A stretch of DNA of 64,000 bases from Bradyrhizobium sp. 141 (GTDB lineage: Bacteria; Pseudomonadota; Alphaproteobacteria; Rhizobiales; Xanthobacteraceae): assembly GCF_023074055.1 (NCBI RefSeq), contig NZ_JADPKR010000026.1:62001-126000 (forward strand), written 5' to 3'. The position numbers were made by a program, and so were the translations under genes. Shown in pieces: positions 32,606 to 41,663 of this stretch. A model generated the notes under the pieces. The model did no database searches. It was not told the origin of the DNA and saw only the letters and a list, made by a program, of their open reading frames with translations. Every line of letters begins with the position of its first letter. Position 1 is the stretch's first letter.

Positions 32606-34576
32606 TCAATGTCGCCTCTCGTACAGGGTCAAATTGCCCCTGGTCTCTATAGCCACATAATCTCGCTTGATGCGTTCTAGGGTTTCGCGGACACGTGGAA
32701 GCACGGCTCGGGTCTCTACGATATTATCGTAGAACAGCCGGTTTGCCGTGCTCATTGAGCGATCGACGTAATGCTCGTCAAAGGCCACCATGAGCGGCAT
32801 GAAATAGGCCTCCGGAGCTCGATGAGCCTGTGCAAGATAGGCCCAATCCATCATGGCGATCACCAGGACCCGCTCGCCGGGCTTCGAGTTGTCTTGGATG
32901 AACTTCGTCTCTGTCTCTGTGATCCGGCTAAAGTCCTCCTGCCAGGTTTCGACAGAGGGAGACAAGAATGGCCGCATCAGCAGGCTGGGATAGTACACGT
33001 ATGATCTCAGGCCGTAGGGGTGCGGATTGATTTTGTCCTGTACGAACAGCAGTGCCGCGATCGTTGCGACGGCCGCGCCAGCACCGACGGCCTTCTTGAA
33101 CGAGGGGCGCCAGGCCGCAGTGAATTGATGGGCCCACCAGGCCGCGACGATCACCAGCGGTAATGCGTTCTGGTGCCAGACTGCGTCCAACGTTCGGTTG
33201 ACCCACTTGATCATCAGGGCGATGCCGATCATCGACAGCGCCAAAAGCACTCCTGCTACGAACCAATCCCGCGGAGAGTCAGACGACCGTGACAGCCGCA
33301 CCGACGCCCATCCGACGGTGATACATCCGATGACCTGAAGCGGAAGATCGTAGATCATGCTCCAGCTCAGGGTCCACTTGATCGGCGCACTTCCCCATCC
33401 CGTACCGTAGAGCACGAGTGGACGAAAGCACTCGATCAGGAAGGTCAAGGAGAGGACTCGTGGTCCGAACAGCAGCAGACACAACAATATTGCTGCCGCG
33501 ATCGACGTGATGAAGAAAACGAACGCGTTGCGATAATTCAGAAAACCTCCGGCAATCGCTGCGACGCAAGTACCTGTCACGAGGAAGAACAGCCCGATTT
33601 CGGTTTGCCAGAGCAGCGAGAGAGCGCACAGGATAGCCGACACGATCAACCATCCCGGATGCTTGGGATCGGCGCTGTGCAGACCGATTGCCAACACGAA
33701 GACGATCAGCAACGGAAACCGGGTGGGATAGGCCGAAGGCGAGTAGAAGTGATTGGTGGTGGAGAATGCCAACACAGCGAGGGCCGTGACGATGCTGATC
33801 GCGACGAGTCTCGATCTGACCAAGTACGTCAGAAGGAGGTAGGCCTGAATATACACCGCAAGGGTGATCGCGATGTTCAATCCGACCGCTCGCATGGCCG
33901 CGGATTTCCAGCCATCTCCCATGATCAGATGAAAGAACCAGCCAAGCGCTGGGCCATAATGCGAATGGTAATCTAGTCCGGGAATAAGGCCCGGAGTATA
34001 GCCGTAGAGCGCCGGCCCGATGAAGTAACTGACCTTGTGCGACTCCTCCCGCACGACCGAGGTCACGCGTTCGAGATCGGACGGTATCAGCAGCAGGGCA
34101 AGGAACGCGACCGGAAGCAGGTCGATCAGCCCCACAGCGAATGGGATGTCGGTCGAAGATTTTACGGGTGGAAAGTAAGTATTGGCCCGTCGATTGATTC
34201 CGACCGTGACGGCAGCGACCGCGAGAATGATCAGCGCGATCGAGAAGCTGCTACGATCGTTGGCAGCATGGAGAGCAAGGTAGACCAATCCCGCCGTGAT
34301 CGTGCTCAACGTGATTGAACCTGATGATCGATGCGACGTGTACAATGCAGCCGCGGCGGCAATCGGTGCGCACAGGAAGAAGGAACCATAGAAAGCCTTC
34401 TTGCATGCGTCACAGTTCTTCTGGGCCGCCGTCAGGTCAAAGGCGTCGTCGAAGTTCCATTGAAATGCCGGAAGGTGATTTTTCAATAGCAGCAGCGCCA
34501 CATAAGCTACGGCGCAACCAAGGAGAGCGGCTGCAACCGCTCTCGCGGCGATCGAGTATTCTCTTGTGTACTGCAC
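32606..34576 (-). CDS. Large polytopic membrane protein, unknown
   Basis: About 656 residues from the GTG at 34576, with roughly 12 membrane helices and a soluble C-terminal end. An acidic N-F-D-D-A-F-D follows the first helix, and a periplasmic loop has Y-T-P-G-L-I-P-G-L-D-Y-H-S-H-Y-G. The plan resembles GT-C or glycan-transfer membrane proteins, but no family is certain. Base composition is lower in GC than the adjacent carbohydrate genes, and 242 bases separate it from the methyltransferase downstream. It may be a later insertion. The frame is open to 34699, but that extension looks noncoding. Confidence 0.6.
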   Translation of the reverse strand: MQYTREYSIAARAVAAALLGCAVAYVALLLLKNHLPAFQWNFDDAFDLTAAQKNCDACKKAFYGSFFLCAPIAAAAALYTSHRSSGSITLSTITAGLVYLALHAANDRSSFSIALIILAVAAVTVGINRRANTYFPPVKSSTDIPFAVGLIDLLPVAFLALLLIPSDLERVTSVVREESHKVSYFIGPALYGYTPGLIPGLDYHSHYGPALGWFFHLIMGDGWKSAAMRAVGLNIAITLAVYIQAYLLLTYLVRSRLVAISIVTALAVLAFSTTNHFYSPSAYPTRFPLLIVFVLAIGLHSADPKHPGWLIVSAILCALSLLWQTEIGLFFLVTGTCVAAIAGGFLNYRNAFVFFITSIAAAILLCLLLFGPRVLSLTFLIECFRPLVLYGTGWGSAPIKWTLSWSMIYDLPLQVIGCITVGWASVRLSRSSDSPRDWFVAGVLLALSMIGIALMIKWVNRTLDAVWHQNALPLVIVAAWWAHQFTAAWRPSFKKAVGAGAAVATIAALLFVQDKINPHPYGLRSYVYYPSLLMRPFLSPSVETWQEDFSRITETETKFIQDNSKPGERVLVIAMMDWAYLAQAHRAPEAYFMPLMVAFDEHYVDRSMSTANRLFYDNIVETRAVLPRVRETLERIKRDYVAIETRGNLTLYERRH

Positions 34577-34996
34577 TAGAACGTTCCGGTATCCGCGAAG
34601 ACCCAGAGGATTGTGGATGCAGTGCCGAAGACGGCAATCAAATAGGTAATTTTTACTTCGCTTGAAATCACGCCTAGCCCCCAATTGCCCTCCGGGCAAC
34701 AGTTCACGCGTTTACCATCACAGGCTTAGCCGAGCAATCCCACCAGCTAACGGTTGAGGCTAGATGTTGCTTCCCGGCGCTTGTGATGGCCTTGACCCCA
34801 TGTGGATGGGCAATTGCAGCCAACAATTGAGTTCGCTGCAATCGGACGGAACCGCTGCTCAGCCGTCCGATCGTCCCGGCGCGCCTGCGGATCGACGGCT
34901 GCGAGAACGATCAGCCTCAAGCGGATCGCCGGAATAGAATCGGACAGTGGCGCCGCTGTGCCCGAGGCGTATGAAAAAGATGCGCTTGTGCGACAG

Positions 34997-35974
34997 TCAA
35001 ACCGGTGCAGCGTCGGTTCGTCCGGCGGTGGCCCAGGCTTGGTTGGTGAAGTGGGCCCGCTCCGGCGCGACCATCCACACCAACCCACCGCACAGCCCTA
35101 CGGTCAGGCCGCACAGCCCTGACAAAACCGATATGGCGAGGGCCTTGTCAGCTGCGATCCCCGCCAAGCTGAGGGCAGCAACCATCGCGCCCTCCCGCAG
35201 GCCCCAACCTCCGATCGATATCGGGGCCGCGGACGATAGAATAACAAGCGGAATGAGAACGAAAGCATTTAGCGCGGACAGCTCCGCCTCCAGTCCGATG
35301 GCAAGGACATAGCAGGCCGCAACGTTGATCAAGGGAATCGAGATAGCGGATCCGGTCAACGCTCCGCGTCCTTTGGTCGCCAGAAGCGGATCCCTAATGA
35401 GCATTGCGAATCGTACGAGTTTGGCCGGAAGGGCGGTGGTCACGCGCGACGGCCACGAATCCAGTGTGAGCAAGGCGATTGCACCGAGGCACGCGGCTGA
35501 TACGAAGCCGAGAACGGCGAACAGGAGCGAGTCCTCGCTGGTCCGCGAGATCAGGACCGGCATTCCTGCCAGGATGACGAGACTGAGCGCCAACAGACCG
35601 AGAAATCGATCGGCCACGATGCTGCTGATGGTTGGCGACCATTGCACGCCATGCCGCCGCAGCATCCAGATCCGGACCGCGTCACCGCCTGCGGGCAGCA
35701 CCTGGTTGAAAAAGGTGCTGACCATGAGAATGCGCCAGCCGGGCAGCCAATCCAGGGGCACATTCATGGCGCGGAGGATCAGGATCCAGCGATGGCAAAG
35801 CACGAAAGTCTGGACAAACAGCAGCAGCACCGCGAGTGCCAGCATGTCCAGTTTGACAGCGAGAAGGTCGGCTTGCAGCGACGACAAATCCTGCCCCCGC
35901 AACAACAATACGAGGATGCCGATCGAGACGGCGAACTTGGCCAGAGTAACCAGTGCTTTTGCAGGCGGCTTCAT
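34997..35974 (-). CDS. UPF0104 / lysylphosphatidylglycerol synthase-TM-like protein (1)
   Basis: About 325 residues with eight or more membrane helices. The family motifs F-F-N-Q-V-L-P-A-G-G-D-A-V-R, D-R-F-L-G-L and I-S-I-G-G-W-G-L-R-E-G-A are present. Related proteins (AglD, MprF membrane part) act in lipid flipping or glycan transfer. A close paralogue is encoded at 48595. ATG at 35974 is preferred because the family usually begins with K-x-L-x-K-F; 61 bases separate it from the cupin gene upstream. The 297 bases between 34700 and 34996 contain nothing I can support. Confidence 0.8.
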   Translation of the reverse strand: MKPPAKALVTLAKFAVSIGILVLLLRGQDLSSLQADLLAVKLDMLALAVLLLFVQTFVLCHRWILILRAMNVPLDWLPGWRILMVSTFFNQVLPAGGDAVRIWMLRRHGVQWSPTISSIVADRFLGLLALSLVILAGMPVLISRTSEDSLLFAVLGFVSAACLGAIALLTLDSWPSRVTTALPAKLVRFAMLIRDPLLATKGRGALTGSAISIPLINVAACYVLAIGLEAELSALNAFVLIPLVILSSAAPISIGGWGLREGAMVAALSLAGIAADKALAISVLSGLCGLTVGLCGGLVWMVAPERAHFTNQAWATAGRTDAAPV

Positions 35975-36035
35975 CGGCTGGTGTCGTCCTCGATCATTCG
36001 CGGCGGGATCGTCGGGCAGCGATAGCGGTCGGAGT

Positions 36036-36614
36036 CTATTTTCTCGCCAGATGCTCCGTGGCGAGCGTAGCAATCCTTGTGACGTAGTCCTGGACCTCGG
36101 CGGCGTCGCCGCCATTGGGGGCCCAGTCGGGAAATGCGGTGCGGGAGGGATCGAACGGGCCGGCGGTGGTTTCGTGAAACACCAGCCACTCCGAGGTGAT
36201 CAGGATCGAGTGAAAGACCTGTTCGGGCATCCGGTAATAGCACAGGGCGCCCCGGCCATACGGCGCCATTTCCAGCACGTCGCGGATGTGGCCGTCGTCC
36301 TCGAAGATCACGACCTGCGCGGTGCCTTCGATCAGGTGAAACGATTCAGGTTTGCCAAAATGCTTGTGGGGCCGCACATAGGCCTCGCGATGATGCACGA
36401 TCAGCATTTCGTGCAGGCCGGACGAGGGATCGGGGTGCGTGCACAACCGGCTGCGCAGACGCGGGTTGCCGGCGGCGATGCGTTTCAGCTCCGCGATCGT
36501 GGCGTCATCGGCCGTGACGATGGCGTCGTCCGAATAATAGACTTCGGGATTTTGCGCGCGCAGCGACGTCGGCCGGCGCGGGCTCGTCGCCTCATTCGAA
36601 GAAGATGAACCCAT
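36036..36614 (-). CDS. WbuC-family cupin metalloprotein
   Basis: 192 residues. The cupin core shows R-P-H-K-H-F-G-K-P-E-S-F-H (metal ligands), H-L-I-E-G-T-A, and a C-terminal V-F-H-E-T-T-A-G-P-F. The last segment is the signature that defines the WbuC family found in O-antigen clusters. Its reaction is not settled. The start overlaps the stop of the methyltransferase upstream by 23 bases, indicating one transcript. Sugar modification within this operon is a reasonable inference. Confidence 0.8.
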   Translation of the reverse strand: MGSSSSNEATSPRRPTSLRAQNPEVYYSDDAIVTADDATIAELKRIAAGNPRLRSRLCTHPDPSSGLHEMLIVHHREAYVRPHKHFGKPESFHLIEGTAQVVIFEDDGHIRDVLEMAPYGRGALCYYRMPEQVFHSILITSEWLVFHETTAGPFDPSRTAFPDWAPNGGDAAEVQDYVTRIATLATEHLARK

Positions 36615-37257
36615 GGTCGCCCCGGTACCCGCATTTGTCGTAGATCCAGGCCCATGTTTCAGGACCGTGGAAGCTCAGGCAAGTGAGCTGCCAGTAAAGC
36701 AGATTGGCCTTCTCGCGCTCGTTGCGGAAGGACTCCACCATCAGATATTTCGAGGCGCCGCGTCCGACGCGCTCGATCTCAGGCACGGCGCGGAAGACGT
36801 CCTCGAGCGGAAGATTGTGCAGCACGCCGAGCGACACCACGAGATCGAAGCTGTGATCGGGGTAGGGCAGCTCAACGGCGCTGCCGACCTTCAACAGCGG
36901 TCGCACCTCCTCCTTGGCGTTGGCGATGCCGTAGTCGGAAATGTCGATGCCGGCGACCGTGAGGTCGGGGACGAGCTGGGTGAACTCGTAGAGCAGGTAG
37001 CCTTTGCCGCAGCCGATGTCGAGCACACTCATTCCGGGCTTGATGCCGTAGCGATCGATCAGCGTCTGGGCGAGCGGGCGCCAGCGTCCGTCATAACGAT
37101 AGCCGCCGTAGCCGTAGCGCCGGTCGCCGTCCCAATAGTCGCGCCCCCATTGTCGCGCCACAGTGGCGGATTCCGCCTTGTCGTGCTCGACCACGCGCTG
37201 AACGTAGTTCCGCCTGGTCGATGCGTGCAACGGCTGGAGCAGGTTGATCTCGGTCAT
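36592..37257 (-). CDS. Class I SAM-dependent methyltransferase (221 aa)
   Basis: SAM-binding motif V-L-D-I-G-C-G-K-G-Y-L-L-Y-E, acidic V-A-G-I-D-I-S-D-Y-G, and S-F-D-L-V-V-S-L-G-V-L-H-N-L: a plain methyltransferase fold of the UbiE/11 type. Its W-x-x-D-G-D-R-R-Y-G-Y-G-G-Y-R tract is shared with methyltransferases of Leptospira-like carbohydrate clusters as far as I recall. It is 25 bases from the sporadic-cluster gene and overlaps the cupin gene. Confidence 0.78.
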   Translation of the reverse strand: MTEINLLQPLHASTRRNYVQRVVEHDKAESATVARQWGRDYWDGDRRYGYGGYRYDGRWRPLAQTLIDRYGIKPGMSVLDIGCGKGYLLYEFTQLVPDLTVAGIDISDYGIANAKEEVRPLLKVGSAVELPYPDHSFDLVVSLGVLHNLPLEDVFRAVPEIERVGRGASKYLMVESFRNEREKANLLYWQLTCLSFHGPETWAWIYDKCGYRGDHGFIFFE

Positions 37258-37282
37258 GGCGCCGAACCGGTCCGCGGCATCG

Positions 37283-37675
37283 TCACAGGATGGTCGCGTA
37301 TTTATTGACCAGCAGGATGTCCTCGACGGCCTGGATGTCTTTCTGCGACGACAGCGTGATTTCCTCGACGGCCGCGTGCAGATCGCAGCCCTCGCGCAGC
37401 ACGCGGTCGTAGATCTCCCGTCGCCGTGCCTCGTCGGGCGGCAGCATGAAGATGCTGTAGAGGATCAGCCCCTTCAGGCGGGGCAACTCGTCCAGGATGT
37501 CCTCGAGCACCATGTAGCTGCCGGGCATGATGTGCTCGACTGCGCTGAGCAGAAATTGCAGGTTTTTCCGCCGCGCGTAGTCGCGGATCACGATGTTCTG
37601 GACGTGCTGCGGGGTGCGGCTGCCGTTCAGCGGCCGGGCGCCGATATAGCCGCGATGGCCGGCTCGCTCAGCCAT
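37283..37675 (-). CDS. Sporadic carbohydrate cluster protein, LIC12192 type
   Basis: 130 residues beginning G-H-R-G-Y-I-G-A-R-P-L-N-G, then Q-N-I-V-I-R-D-Y-A, H-I-M-P-G-S-Y and L-I-L-Y-S-I-F-M-L-P. This matches what I know of the small LIC12192-type family, which occurs irregularly in surface carbohydrate clusters of unrelated bacteria beside a 2OG-Fe(II) oxygenase. That oxygenase is the upstream neighbour here, overlapping by eight bases. The function of the small protein is unknown. Confidence 0.75.
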   Translation of the reverse strand: MAERAGHRGYIGARPLNGSRTPQHVQNIVIRDYARRKNLQFLLSAVEHIMPGSYMVLEDILDELPRLKGLILYSIFMLPPDEARRREIYDRVLREGCDLHAAVEEITLSSQKDIQAVEDILLVNKYATIL

Positions 37676-38474
37676 GGAAGCCTCCCGGCAGCTTGTATTG
37701 CATGCCGACCCGCGTCGCCGGACGCAGCAGGATCGGCTCGAAGAACTCGCCGAACCGCTTGTCCGCGTAGGGCGACATGATGCTCTTGAACCGGCAGTTC
37801 ATGCTCCAGCGCGTGCCGGGCTCCTCGTTGACGCGATTGCCGTGCATCAGGGTCTGGTTGAACAGCATCACGTGACCGTAGGGAATCTCGATGAAGGTCG
37901 CGTGCGGCTTGATCGTCTTGTACAGTTCCTCGGCGCTGCGCAGGTTTGCCATCCGGTCCTGCATGTCGCCGTTCAGCGACGGCGGCAGCAGGTACATCGC
38001 CTTGGTGTGATGGACGTCCACCAGCGGAACCCACACCACGACCTCGAACGGCGAGTCGCCCGACCAGACGTCGGAATGGGTGGCGAGCAGCGAGGAATCG
38101 TCGCCGGGCATCTGGATGCTGAGATTGACGCGGCGCTGCATGCAGAGCTCGTTGCCGACAATGGTCTCGATCGTCGAGCGCGCCAGGCGGAAATAGGTCG
38201 GCCGGAACCACGGCTCGGCGTTGAGGCCGTTGAAGACGTGCAGCCGCAGGGCATTGAGATCGTCCACGCTCACCCGCGTGTGGATGCTGTCGAGCATCGC
38301 GTAGGGATCGTTGCTGTGCGGCAGCTTCAGATAGTCCGCCGCGAGCTCGGCAGCGCGCCGCTGGATCCTGTCGAGCCCGGCGCGGTCGTCGGCCGGCGTG
38401 GTGACGAAGCCGTCGTCGATGAAGCGCTGCGCCAGCGCCTGCTCATCGGCCTGAAGGAAGTCCGTATCCGTCAT
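37668..38474 (-). CDS. Sporadic carbohydrate cluster 2OG-Fe(II) oxygenase
   Basis: 268 residues from the ATG at 38474, with G-G-G-A-G eight bases upstream and an ATGA overlap with the aminotransferase stop. The oxygenase metal triad is likely H-S-D in A-T-H-S-D-V-W, a distal His in L-M-H-G-N-R, and the co-substrate Arg in G-T-R-W-S-M. The family is always linked with the small LIC12192-type gene. It would hydroxylate or desaturate a sugar-linked substrate; the exact reaction is not known. Confidence 0.8.
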   Translation of the reverse strand: MTDTDFLQADEQALAQRFIDDGFVTTPADDRAGLDRIQRRAAELAADYLKLPHSNDPYAMLDSIHTRVSVDDLNALRLHVFNGLNAEPWFRPTYFRLARSTIETIVGNELCMQRRVNLSIQMPGDDSSLLATHSDVWSGDSPFEVVVWVPLVDVHHTKAMYLLPPSLNGDMQDRMANLRSAEELYKTIKPHATFIEIPYGHVMLFNQTLMHGNRVNEEPGTRWSMNCRFKSIMSPYADKRFGEFFEPILLRPATRVGMQYKLPGGFHG

Positions 38475-39589
38475 GCAAAATACTCCCGGGCGGTCGCGCA
38501 GATATAGCTGATATCGGCGGCCGACAGGAACTGGTTGATCGGAAGCGTGAGGATTTGGTCCGCCTGTCGTTCCGTCACCGGGAACGCGCCGCGGCCGTGA
38601 CCCAGATGCGCCGCCGCCGGCTGCAGGTGAATCGGGACCGGATAGTGAATGGCGGTCTCGATGCCCTTGTCGGCCAGATATTTCTGGAAGTCGTTGCGGC
38701 GGTCGGTCTGCACCACAAAGGTATGGAAGGTGTTGAACTCGATGTTGCGGCAGGGCGGAATGAACAGAGGGAGCCCTGCGAGCTCGGCGCGGTATTGCGC
38801 GGCGCTGCGTCGCCGGCGCTCGATCACCGAGGGCAGGTGGCGCAGGCGGATCCGCAGCACTTCGGCCTGGAGCGTGTCGAGCCGTGACACGATGCCCCAT
38901 TCCTGGACGTCGCTGCGGTTGATCAGCCCGTGATTGCGCAGCCGGCGGATTCGTGCGGCGAGCTCGGCGTCGGCGGTGACGAGGAAACCGGCGTCGCCCG
39001 CCGCATTGAGGTTCTTCAGCGGATGGGCGGAAAAGCAGCCGAACGTACCGATGGTGCCGCTCATCCGGCCGTCATAGGTCGAGCCGACCGCCTGGGCGCT
39101 GTCCTCGATCACGGCGAGCGCGTGCTTGTCCGCGATTGCCATCAGCGGGGTCATGTCGGCCATGCGCCCGGTCAGATGCACCGGCATGATCGCCTTGGTC
39201 CGCGGCGTGACGGCGGCCTCGACCGCGGCCGGATCGATGTTCTGGTCCGGCAGGACGTCCGCAAACACCGGTGTGGCGCCGACCGCGATGATCGCGGCGG
39301 TCGATGCCACGAACGAATTCGGCGGGGTGATGACCTCGTCGCCGGGACCGATGTTGAGCGCCCGCAAGGCGAGGATCAGCGCGTCGGTGCCGGAATTCAG
39401 CGTCACAACATGTGGCGAGCCGAGATAGGCGGACAATTCCTCCTCGAGCTTTCCGACCGCTGCGCCGCCGATGAAATCACCGCGCTGGAACACGCCTTCG
39501 ACCGCCTGCATGATCTCGGCGCGTTCTTCCTCGAATTGTGCGGGAAGATTGACGTAACCGATGCGCCGGCGGCCGGTGTCAGCGTCCAT
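38471..39589 (-). CDS. DegT/DnrJ/EryC1/StrS aminotransferase (1)
   Basis: 372 residues. The PLP lysine is in S-A-H-P-L-K-N-L-N-A-A-G-D-A-G, with T-L-N-S-G-T-D-A-L-I at the phosphate-binding N-terminal part and I-E-D-S-A-Q-A-V-G-S as the aspartate motif. Such enzymes aminate keto-sugars in nucleotide-sugar pathways. It is a paralogue of the next gene, which it overlaps by 11 bases. Two such enzymes side by side suggest a diamino sugar or two alternating steps. Confidence 0.87.
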   Translation of the reverse strand: MDADTGRRRIGYVNLPAQFEEERAEIMQAVEGVFQRGDFIGGAAVGKLEEELSAYLGSPHVVTLNSGTDALILALRALNIGPGDEVITPPNSFVASTAAIIAVGATPVFADVLPDQNIDPAAVEAAVTPRTKAIMPVHLTGRMADMTPLMAIADKHALAVIEDSAQAVGSTYDGRMSGTIGTFGCFSAHPLKNLNAAGDAGFLVTADAELAARIRRLRNHGLINRSDVQEWGIVSRLDTLQAEVLRIRLRHLPSVIERRRRSAAQYRAELAGLPLFIPPCRNIEFNTFHTFVVQTDRRNDFQKYLADKGIETAIHYPVPIHLQPAAAHLGHGRGAFPVTERQADQILTLPINQFLSAADISYICATAREYFA

Positions 39590-40685
39590 GGCAGAACTTC
39601 CTGACGGTTTCGATGACGCGGTCCTGCTGTGCGCGCGTCAGATGCTGGTCGACGGGGAAGCTGATGACTTCCTTGGCGTGGCGGTCGGTGACCGGGAAGG
39701 TGCCGGGCGCGTAGCCGAGATGCCTGAGGCCTTCCTGCTGATACAGCGGGATCGGATAGTGGATCTTGGCCTCGATGCCGTTGTCCAGGCAGTATTGGTA
39801 GAGCTCGTCGCGGCGTTCGGCGAACACCATGTAGAGATGGTAAACGTGCTTCACGTTGGGCCGCCGCGGCGGGACGCGCAGGCCGGGCAGGCCGGCAAGG
39901 CCCGCATCGTAATAGGCCGCGTTCTCGATCCGGCGCCGCGTGATCTCGCTGGTCTGGCCGATCAGCCAGTTGCCGACCACGGCCTGCAGGGAATCGAGCC
40001 GCGAATTGCAGCCGAGGATCGCGATCTCGTCGCGGTTCTTCATGCCGTGATTGCGGATCAGGCGAAGCTTCTCGTTCATGCCGTCGTCATTGGTGACGAC
40101 GACGCCGGCATCGCCCCAGACGTTGAGGTTCTTGAGCGGATGCAGGGAGAAGCCGGCCGCGATGCCGTGGGTGCCGGAGCGCTTGCCCGCGAACTCCGAC
40201 AAAATGCCCTGGCAGGCGTCCTCGACGACGGGGAGATTGTGACGCTGGGCGATCGGCATCAGCTTGCCCATGTCGGTGACCTCGCCGGTCAACTGAACCG
40301 GCATGATCGCCTTGGTCTTCTCAGTGATGGCGGCCTCGACCTGGTCGACGTTCATGCAGAAGGAATCGTCGCAGTCGACCAGCACCGGCGTCGCGCCGGT
40401 CTCCGCAATCGCGCCAACGGTGGCGATGAAGGTGTTGGCGGCGGTGATGACTTCATCGCCATGGCCAATGCCGAGCGCCTTGAGCGGCAGCTTGAGCGCA
40501 TCGGTGCCGGATCCGACGCCGATCGCGTGACGCACGCCGATCAGCTCGGCAAAGCGCTTCTCGAATTCGGCAACCGGCTTGCCAAGGGTGAAGTCGCCGG
40601 TCGCCACCAGCCGGCCGATCTCGGCCAGGATCGGTGCGGGATCGGAGAATTGCTCGAGCAGATAGGAATATCGAACGTCGTACAT
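39579..40685 (-). CDS. DegT/DnrJ/EryC1/StrS aminotransferase (2)
   Basis: 368 residues with the same motif order: G-V-G-S-G-T-D-A-L-K, V-V-E-D-A-C-Q-G, and the PLP lysine in S-L-H-P-L-K-N-L-N-V-W-G-D-A-G. It resembles the first aminotransferase over its whole length and probably arose by tandem duplication. The transketolase gene precedes it by only eight bases. A keto group formed on the sugar by one of the epimerase/oxidoreductase enzymes would be the substrate (inference). Confidence 0.87.
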   Translation of the reverse strand: MYDVRYSYLLEQFSDPAPILAEIGRLVATGDFTLGKPVAEFEKRFAELIGVRHAIGVGSGTDALKLPLKALGIGHGDEVITAANTFIATVGAIAETGATPVLVDCDDSFCMNVDQVEAAITEKTKAIMPVQLTGEVTDMGKLMPIAQRHNLPVVEDACQGILSEFAGKRSGTHGIAAGFSLHPLKNLNVWGDAGVVVTNDDGMNEKLRLIRNHGMKNRDEIAILGCNSRLDSLQAVVGNWLIGQTSEITRRRIENAAYYDAGLAGLPGLRVPPRRPNVKHVYHLYMVFAERRDELYQYCLDNGIEAKIHYPIPLYQQEGLRHLGYAPGTFPVTDRHAKEVISFPVDQHLTRAQQDRVIETVRKFCHGR

Positions 40686-40693
40686 GTGACCCG

Positions 40694-41653
40694 TCAGGTG
40701 GAATGGAGTTGAGGAGAGGGGGTGTGCGAGGCGGCATGCGCGCGCTCGATCGAGGTTGCAATCGCGGCTGCGGAGAGCCCGTGCTTCTTCAGCAGGGAGT
40801 CCTGCGAGCCGTAATTGTGCATGAAGCGGTCCGGCAGCGACAGCCGAAGCATTGCCGGCAGGCCTGAACCGAGCTTGTCGATCAACGCCTCCGCAACTGC
40901 GCTGCCGAGGCCGCCGGAGGGCACGTGCTCCTCCAGCGTTGCCACGAGCTTGACGCCGCGAACCGACTGCAGCAGCGCTTCGGTGTCGAACGGCTTCACC
41001 GTATGCATGTGCAGGATGCCGGCGCGAATGCCTTGCGCGGCCAGCAGGTCGGCTGCGGCGATGGCGCGCTGAAGCATGATGCCGGTGGTCACCATGAGGA
41101 CGTCGCCCGGCGGCCGCATCAGGATGGCCTTGCCGATCTCAAAGCCGTGCTCGGCCTTCGAGACGATCGCATCGCCGCCCTTGCCCAGCCGGATGTAGAT
41201 CGGTCCGGTCCAGTCGAGCGTCTTTTCCATCAGCCGCGCGGCCTCGTCGGCGTCGCACGGGCAGACCACCGTCATGTTCGGCAGCGCCCGCATGATGGCG
41301 ATGTCCTCGATCGCCTGGTGCGTGGGGCCGAGCGGTGCATAGACGAGGCCGCCGCCGTTGGCGATCAGCCGCACCGGCAGATTGTGCAGGCAGAGATCGA
41401 CGGCGACCTGCTCGTAGCAGCGGCGGGTGAGGAATGTCGCGATGGTATTGACGTAAGGCACGAAGCCTTCCATCGCCAAGCCGGCGGACATGCCGATGAT
41501 GTGCGCTTCCGAAATGCCCTCGATCAGATGGCGCTTGGGAAACTCCTTGCTCATCGCGCGCAGCGTGCCGGCGCCGGGATCGGAGCCGATGTAGAGCACA
41601 CGCTCGTCGCGCGCGGCGAGCTTGTGGACCATGTTCATGGCGGTGTTGCGCAT
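40694..41653 (-). CDS. Transketolase-like, pyrimidine-binding/C-terminal subunit
   Basis: 319 residues equal to the middle and C-terminal domains of transketolase. G-I-S-E-A-H-I-I-G-M-S-A-G-L-A has the glutamate that activates the thiamine ring, and G-L-V-Y-A-P-L-G-P-T-H-Q-A-I-E-D and R-L-G-K-G-G follow. The partner subunit starts at 41664, ten bases upstream in transcription. Split transketolases in sugar clusters may move a two-carbon unit onto a sugar, or act on a specialised acceptor, rather than serve the pentose phosphate route. Confidence 0.85.
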   Translation of the reverse strand: MRNTAMNMVHKLAARDERVLYIGSDPGAGTLRAMSKEFPKRHLIEGISEAHIIGMSAGLAMEGFVPYVNTIATFLTRRCYEQVAVDLCLHNLPVRLIANGGGLVYAPLGPTHQAIEDIAIMRALPNMTVVCPCDADEAARLMEKTLDWTGPIYIRLGKGGDAIVSKAEHGFEIGKAILMRPPGDVLMVTTGIMLQRAIAAADLLAAQGIRAGILHMHTVKPFDTEALLQSVRGVKLVATLEEHVPSGGLGSAVAEALIDKLGSGLPAMLRLSLPDRFMHNYGSQDSLLKKHGLSAAAIATSIERAHAASHTPSPQLHST

Positions 41654-41663
41654 GGGGAGCCGA

